From Bryum argenteum (lineage: Eukaryota; Streptophyta; Bryopsida; Bryales; Bryaceae), in NCBI GenBank assembly GCA_037043015.1, contig CM073322.1, positions 34,493,364 to 34,557,363 on the forward strand: a stretch of 64,000 nt of DNA, given 5' to 3'. Shown piece by piece: positions 59,716-64,000 of the stretch (positions are counted from its first letter, which is position 1; each line of letters starts with the position of its first letter). The notes under the pieces are model-generated. The model worked only from the letters and a program-made list of their open reading frames with translations, had not been told where the DNA came from and did not search any database. The translations under genes and the position numbers were made by a program.

Positions 59716-59855
59716 TTGTATTGTCTGATGATTTGATGACTTTATCATAAACTTAATTATAAAGTCGTTGTGTTTCTTATATCTTATCGCTTTGTTAACT
59801 TGACACATTCTTATTTTTTTGCGTGTTGTGTTGTACTTGGTTTCTATAATGCCAG

Positions 59856-62800
59856 ATGAACATAGCTCAAGTCTATACCGATGAAGATGACAATACCACC
59901 CCGCCTCTTCTTCCTTCTGCACGACCTCTCTCGTGCGTTAGAGATGAACACGATCGTGAATCTCTCCCAAATGATGGTAACCTTTGCAGTGGAGTCCCGG
60001 AAGAGTGTCCTTCCGAAATTCACCGTCATCCTCGAGCGTTGCAAGAACATGATGGACTGGACACTATTTCCGAAGATGAAGACACTCCGTTGCCTGGGAG
60101 TGTCAATGTTGGAATCGTCCATATGCCAACTCATCTTCAAGACAAAGATCCCGATTGGAGTGCAAATGAAATGAGAATGATTCACAAAAGTGACTCCATT
60201 GCGATCATTAACAGGTTTCGATTCAAACCTGTTAAAAAGTCTCGCATGCTAATTCCTTTGTGTCGTCTCGTATGCTATCCTAAGGTTCGTCCTATTTCGG
60301 AACAAGACGTGAGGAAGTTGGAGAATGAGTTCAACAAAGGCTATCGGGAGGGCGATCGGGTGATGTACGTTTCTCCTTCGATAGGAAAGGGAGAGAGAAG
60401 CTGGTTGCTGACGAAGATGCAGTGTGGACAAATCCTCTGTGGAAAGCTGCAAATGAAGAGTTCGAGACGATGCTGAAGTCTGATCCTGATCTTCAACACC
60501 AGAGTGGCAAGTATTATTATGTGTACGAAGGTAACCACCGGGTTACCGCTTGGATGCGTCATATTGAAAGGTACCACAAGATGGATCCTTCTTGGTACAT
60601 ATCAGTTGACTGCATCGTTCTCGATGCTCGTGGAGAAAGCAATCTCCTCCTAGACGCCATGAACGACATAAATTGGTAAGTACTTGTCACATTCATTCTA
60701 ATTATGTTCTTGTATATTCAACTATGATATATCTGATATCTGATATCGATGTGTAGGTCTACGGAACATGACCATGTTGAAGACGGTCTGTGTGCAAAAT
60801 TACAACGCATGAGAAAATTTGGAAAATCAAAACTTGAGGACTTCAAGGACCTTATCTCCCTGGAGGATTACAGACTTTGCAAGAACGCCAAAGCTAAAAA
60901 AGAAACTTGGTATCCGGTTACACTTGACGCGTTTTCGTCAAATTCTTGTATGCGGTAGGTTTATGTTTATGTGCTATATCGTTATAATTTGCTTTCGATT
61001 TTTGCACCTTTTAACTACGTTATAAATTATTTACGAGAGGTTAGCGAAAGCATCCGACGAGGTCAAGCATCTTACTACGCCACTGTTCCGAAGGATAAAC
61101 AAACAGGGCCGGGAGTTTGAGTGCCATGGACAACGCCATCAAATCAGAAATTAAGTCCATTCGTGGCAAAAATTTCGACAAAATGGTCGCCGCCGCCAAC
61201 AACAAACTTGGGAAAGTATTCCCAAAAGAGGTATTTTTCGCATTCTACTCGTATTCAATATAAGCCTAATCGTCTTTTTGACCTTTATCACATTCAAACT
61301 TTGTCAATCTCCTTCATGCGCAGATATACTCTCATTACAGCAATAACCACAAACCGGATATGACAATTGATCGTTTGCAAATGGTAGCCACCACGAACGT
61401 GCACTTCGATTACAAGGGAAAGTGGCTGCAATGGTGGAACTCATCCTCCGAAGCTCGTCGATCTGCTCACTTTCCGAGGACCGCCAATGAAAGATAAATC
61501 ATTGCTTGCTTTCCTCCATCGCGCATCACTTTGGGCACAGGTAACTTAAATGTATTTTCCGTGTTTTCTATTTTACTGGCTTTACAATATTTTAATTTCT
61601 AACGAAAATTCTTCTTTTCCAGCTAGAGCAATCCCTTTCAACTGAATTGCAGAAACTAGCGGAAGATGACAATCTCAACATTCAATGGAATGATTCCGTC
61701 TTAAAACCATCCGAGTACGTTGAGAAGTGGAGGTTGCTTTTATGGGAGAAGGCATTTGGGAACTACCTTTCTCTTAATGCTAGCCCAAGGTTCATTAAAG
61801 GCTCCGATCTTCAAAGGATTGGTGGTGGCAAAGTTACAATAAAACGTCTTTTATTCCGGTATGTATATCTATTATGTTTTCAATGTAACATAATTTTTGT
61901 TTATCATTCAATTCTCGTCATTCTAATTTCTTCCCTTGAATGTAGGTACTTGAAACAAAGAGCTTCTTGCGAAAGGAGCACTAGCTTCTTGGTCCATTCC
62001 CGTCGAGTTCGATGACGTCTCAGTCGCCAACGATCCCTCCACCTTCTTCTCCAGTGACCAACAGAGGCGGTTTACCACAACACAATTACTGACTGGTGGT
62101 TGGTTCCTTGAGTGCCAGGATAACTTCGTTCATAAGGAGGAGAAGCATCTTATTCGAAACCTCGGTACAAGCGCTGCTGGCACCGCACCTATGGAGATAG
62201 ACAACGATGACGACGACGAGGACCTCTCCATTTTGCCACCCGCACTGCCCTTCTCTCTCTTCACCTCCTTCTGCTCAACCGCTCAAACGTCGGGCCAACA
62301 AAAAACGACGCAACGCTGTAGCGGAGCCTGTAGTAGATCTTCAAGAAGAATCCGAAGAAATTCCTCCCCTCGCAACAGACATCCAAGGTCCAGAAGAAGC
62401 TGATTTGACTCAGGCATCAGATGGTGCGACCAACAATGCACGTAGACGCGGTCGACAATTGACTCAGCTTTCTGCAGGCGCTCTTACAAATGCAGGGTCT
62501 CCTCCTCAATCATCACGGCCGATCACAACTCCGGAAAGAAGTTCGCTTCACTCCCATTTCTTGAACCGAAGCATGTTGCTGAGTGTTTGTCGTCTGAGAT
62601 TACAATTTCTCTTCCAATGTACTTGGAAAAAGGGGACATCGGAGCTTCTGTTCAAAAGGCAGCTCATGAAACCAAGGATTGGGACACACAAGTCATGGAC
62701 ATCATCAACCACATCAGAAAGGTATTGTGTCTTAATTCTTTTCTTACATTTTTTTATTTCTTAAATTTTGATGGGAACAGATCGCTTACAACATGTGTCA

Positions 62801-64000
62801 TTTTCTGTGATTTCCAAAGATTGGAAAAGACAGAAGTACCCATGCAAGGAGATGGGTACGAAACACCCCCATCCCGGCATTGATCTCCTCTCGCAGACGC
62901 GTTCCCGAGAACTTACCCGCACTGACGTGTCGCCCGCCGAAATCCCGTCATGGAACAAGCGTGAGAAAAGCTACTTCGAGAGTGTGTTCTTTTTGCTTTC
63001 TACAACTTGACAGACGAGGTGCGATACTTGTTATGCATCCCAAGGACCGTCCGAGTCGAGAAAGCTCGGATGCCGAGTCGAAGGCTTTCGATTTCGAATG
63101 GTGCGAGATTGGTGGGGATATAATCCCATGCCAATGGCCTCAACAAACCCACACGTGAAAACGGTATGGTCTTTATTATTCGCATTAAAATCATCGTCTA
63201 TGATTATTTACAACGTTTCTTTAAATCTCTCTCATCTATTGAATTTTGCAGACACACAACTTCCACATTAAAGTTTTTGTTCGGAAGTCATTTGCCACGA
63301 GATTCTCCATAAGACAAGTTGCGAAAGAGTACGCAGGTGTGCCTATTCTTCCCGACGAGGAAGACCATGTTTTCAATTTTGCGAGCAATGACTCCATTCG
63401 TAAGAAGGAAGATGGTACTCCGTGGCGTGGCTCGCGAGAGAAGGATCCCTCCTTCATCCAGTGTTTTATAGATTCTCTCACGCACGAGCGGGGAATCGTC
63501 TTTGACTGGAGCCCTAGTACTGGTTAGTTGTTGCTAATACCAACTCTCATTCAATTTATTCAGTACTGTAGTTCTGATGTTGGTTGCTTTGGTATGTAGG
63601 TGCTTCCGTGATTGCCTGCGCGCGATCAAACCGTCATCTCATTGCTGTTGAAGCTGATGAAGAGATATTTGACGGACTTTTATCGGCATACGTCGATGGT
63701 ACCGCTTTTGAGGAAGAAAGCGGTGATTCCGGTCCAGTATATGACTACGACAGTGACACATCTGAACCGCTTTTGAAGAAGCAACGCCCAACATTTTGTG
63801 CGTACTTATCTCTTACTTTCCTCCCCTTCTATTGTCACCTTCAATTGGTTGAAATTTATTGGTATTGACTTTTCTGTACTTTTAGGATCGCAGGTTCGAA
63901 CCGACGTTTGATTGGCAACGGAAGTCTCTACAAAGAGCCTCCGCAAACTTTCACCCTTCCATCTTATGCGGAGCGGATAGCTCAAGAATTTGTGGTCACC
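59856..64000 (+). pseudogene. ParB-MTase gene copy III (runs off the window)
   Basis: Exons by comparison with copies I and II: 59,856-60,675, 60,757-60,954, about 61,038-61,230, 61,324-61,540, 61,623-61,858, 61,946-62,721, 62,820-63,163, 63,252-63,522, 63,600 to about 63,797, and 63,894 onward. The first begins directly with ATG after AATGCCAG. The ParB-like box Y-E-G-N-H-R-V-T-A-W is at about 60,523. The motif I-like G-I-V-F-D-W-S-P-S-T-G is at 63,490-63,522 with R-H-L-I-A-V-E-A-D-E-E after the intron. Single-base or two-base frame changes occur near 60,378, 60,929, 61,117, 61,960, 62,260 and in exon 7 around the motif IV region (62,890). Either this copy is decaying or homopolymer errors are frequent here. 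Confidence 0.75.

Larger units (their letters stand above)
46088..64000. mobile_element. MULE-like DNA transposon, element 2 (left end present, right end outside the window)
   Basis: The left terminus begins GGACGTTGCTACC, close to GACGTTACTTGGG of element 1, followed by GAGCGTT/GAGCGGT heptamers and the same subterminal block. The inner order is transposase (minus), small basic gene (plus), minisatellites, 425-bp array, ORF1 and ParB-MTase (plus), as in element 1. That copy III belongs to this element is inferred from the shared order; the right terminus is not seen. Confidence 0.75.

Overview
The window is eukaryotic nuclear DNA made almost entirely of transposable elements. It has short GT-AG introns, long LTRs and a plant-type Ty3/gypsy polyprotein with a tRNA-Asp-like primer site, which suggests a streptophyte (plant or charophyte alga). 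I cannot name the genus. No ordinary single-copy host gene was recognised.

Layout. 1-5,500: relic of a DUF7869-like transposase-related gene, then repeats. 5,507-6,108 and 22,131-25,032: one copy (copy I) of a multi-exon gene that I read as an N-terminal ParB-like domain joined to a C-terminal beta-class amino DNA methyltransferase (MTase). 6,109-22,130: a 16-kb MULE-like DNA transposon (element 1) inserted in copy I, with heptamer-rich inverted termini and a 9-11 bp target duplication. It carries a zinc-finger/DDE/SWIM transposase (minus strand), a divergent small basic protein gene (plus), a repeat block, and its own ParB-MTase gene (copy II). 25,033-46,087: a gypsy complex inserted in copy I just before the MTase domain. 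Its reverse transcriptase is split at one site by a second LTR type, and the 5' two thirds of the element are present twice. 46,088-64,000: a second MULE-like element (element 2) inserted in the gypsy 3' LTR. It has the same order: transposase, small gene, long tandem repeats, ParB-MTase (copy III). Its right end lies outside the window.

How the parts fit. Elements 1 and 2 share three genes in the same order and orientation, and copy I shows the same MTase gene in a third element. The ParB-MTase gene is therefore best read as a regular component of this transposon family, not a captured host gene. A DNA transposon carrying a putative N4/N6 DNA-methylating enzyme recalls other links between mobile elements and DNA modification: VANDAL/VANC anti-silencing MULEs, KDZ transposons with TET/JBP in fungi, and DNMT-bearing retrotransposons. 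This is the main candidate for an undescribed system. One caution is that motif IV reads D-V-P-E and not D-P-P-Y, so catalysis is not assured.

Many reading frames are broken by single-base changes in homopolymers, including between copies that are otherwise identical. Some apparent pseudogenes may therefore be sequencing errors.
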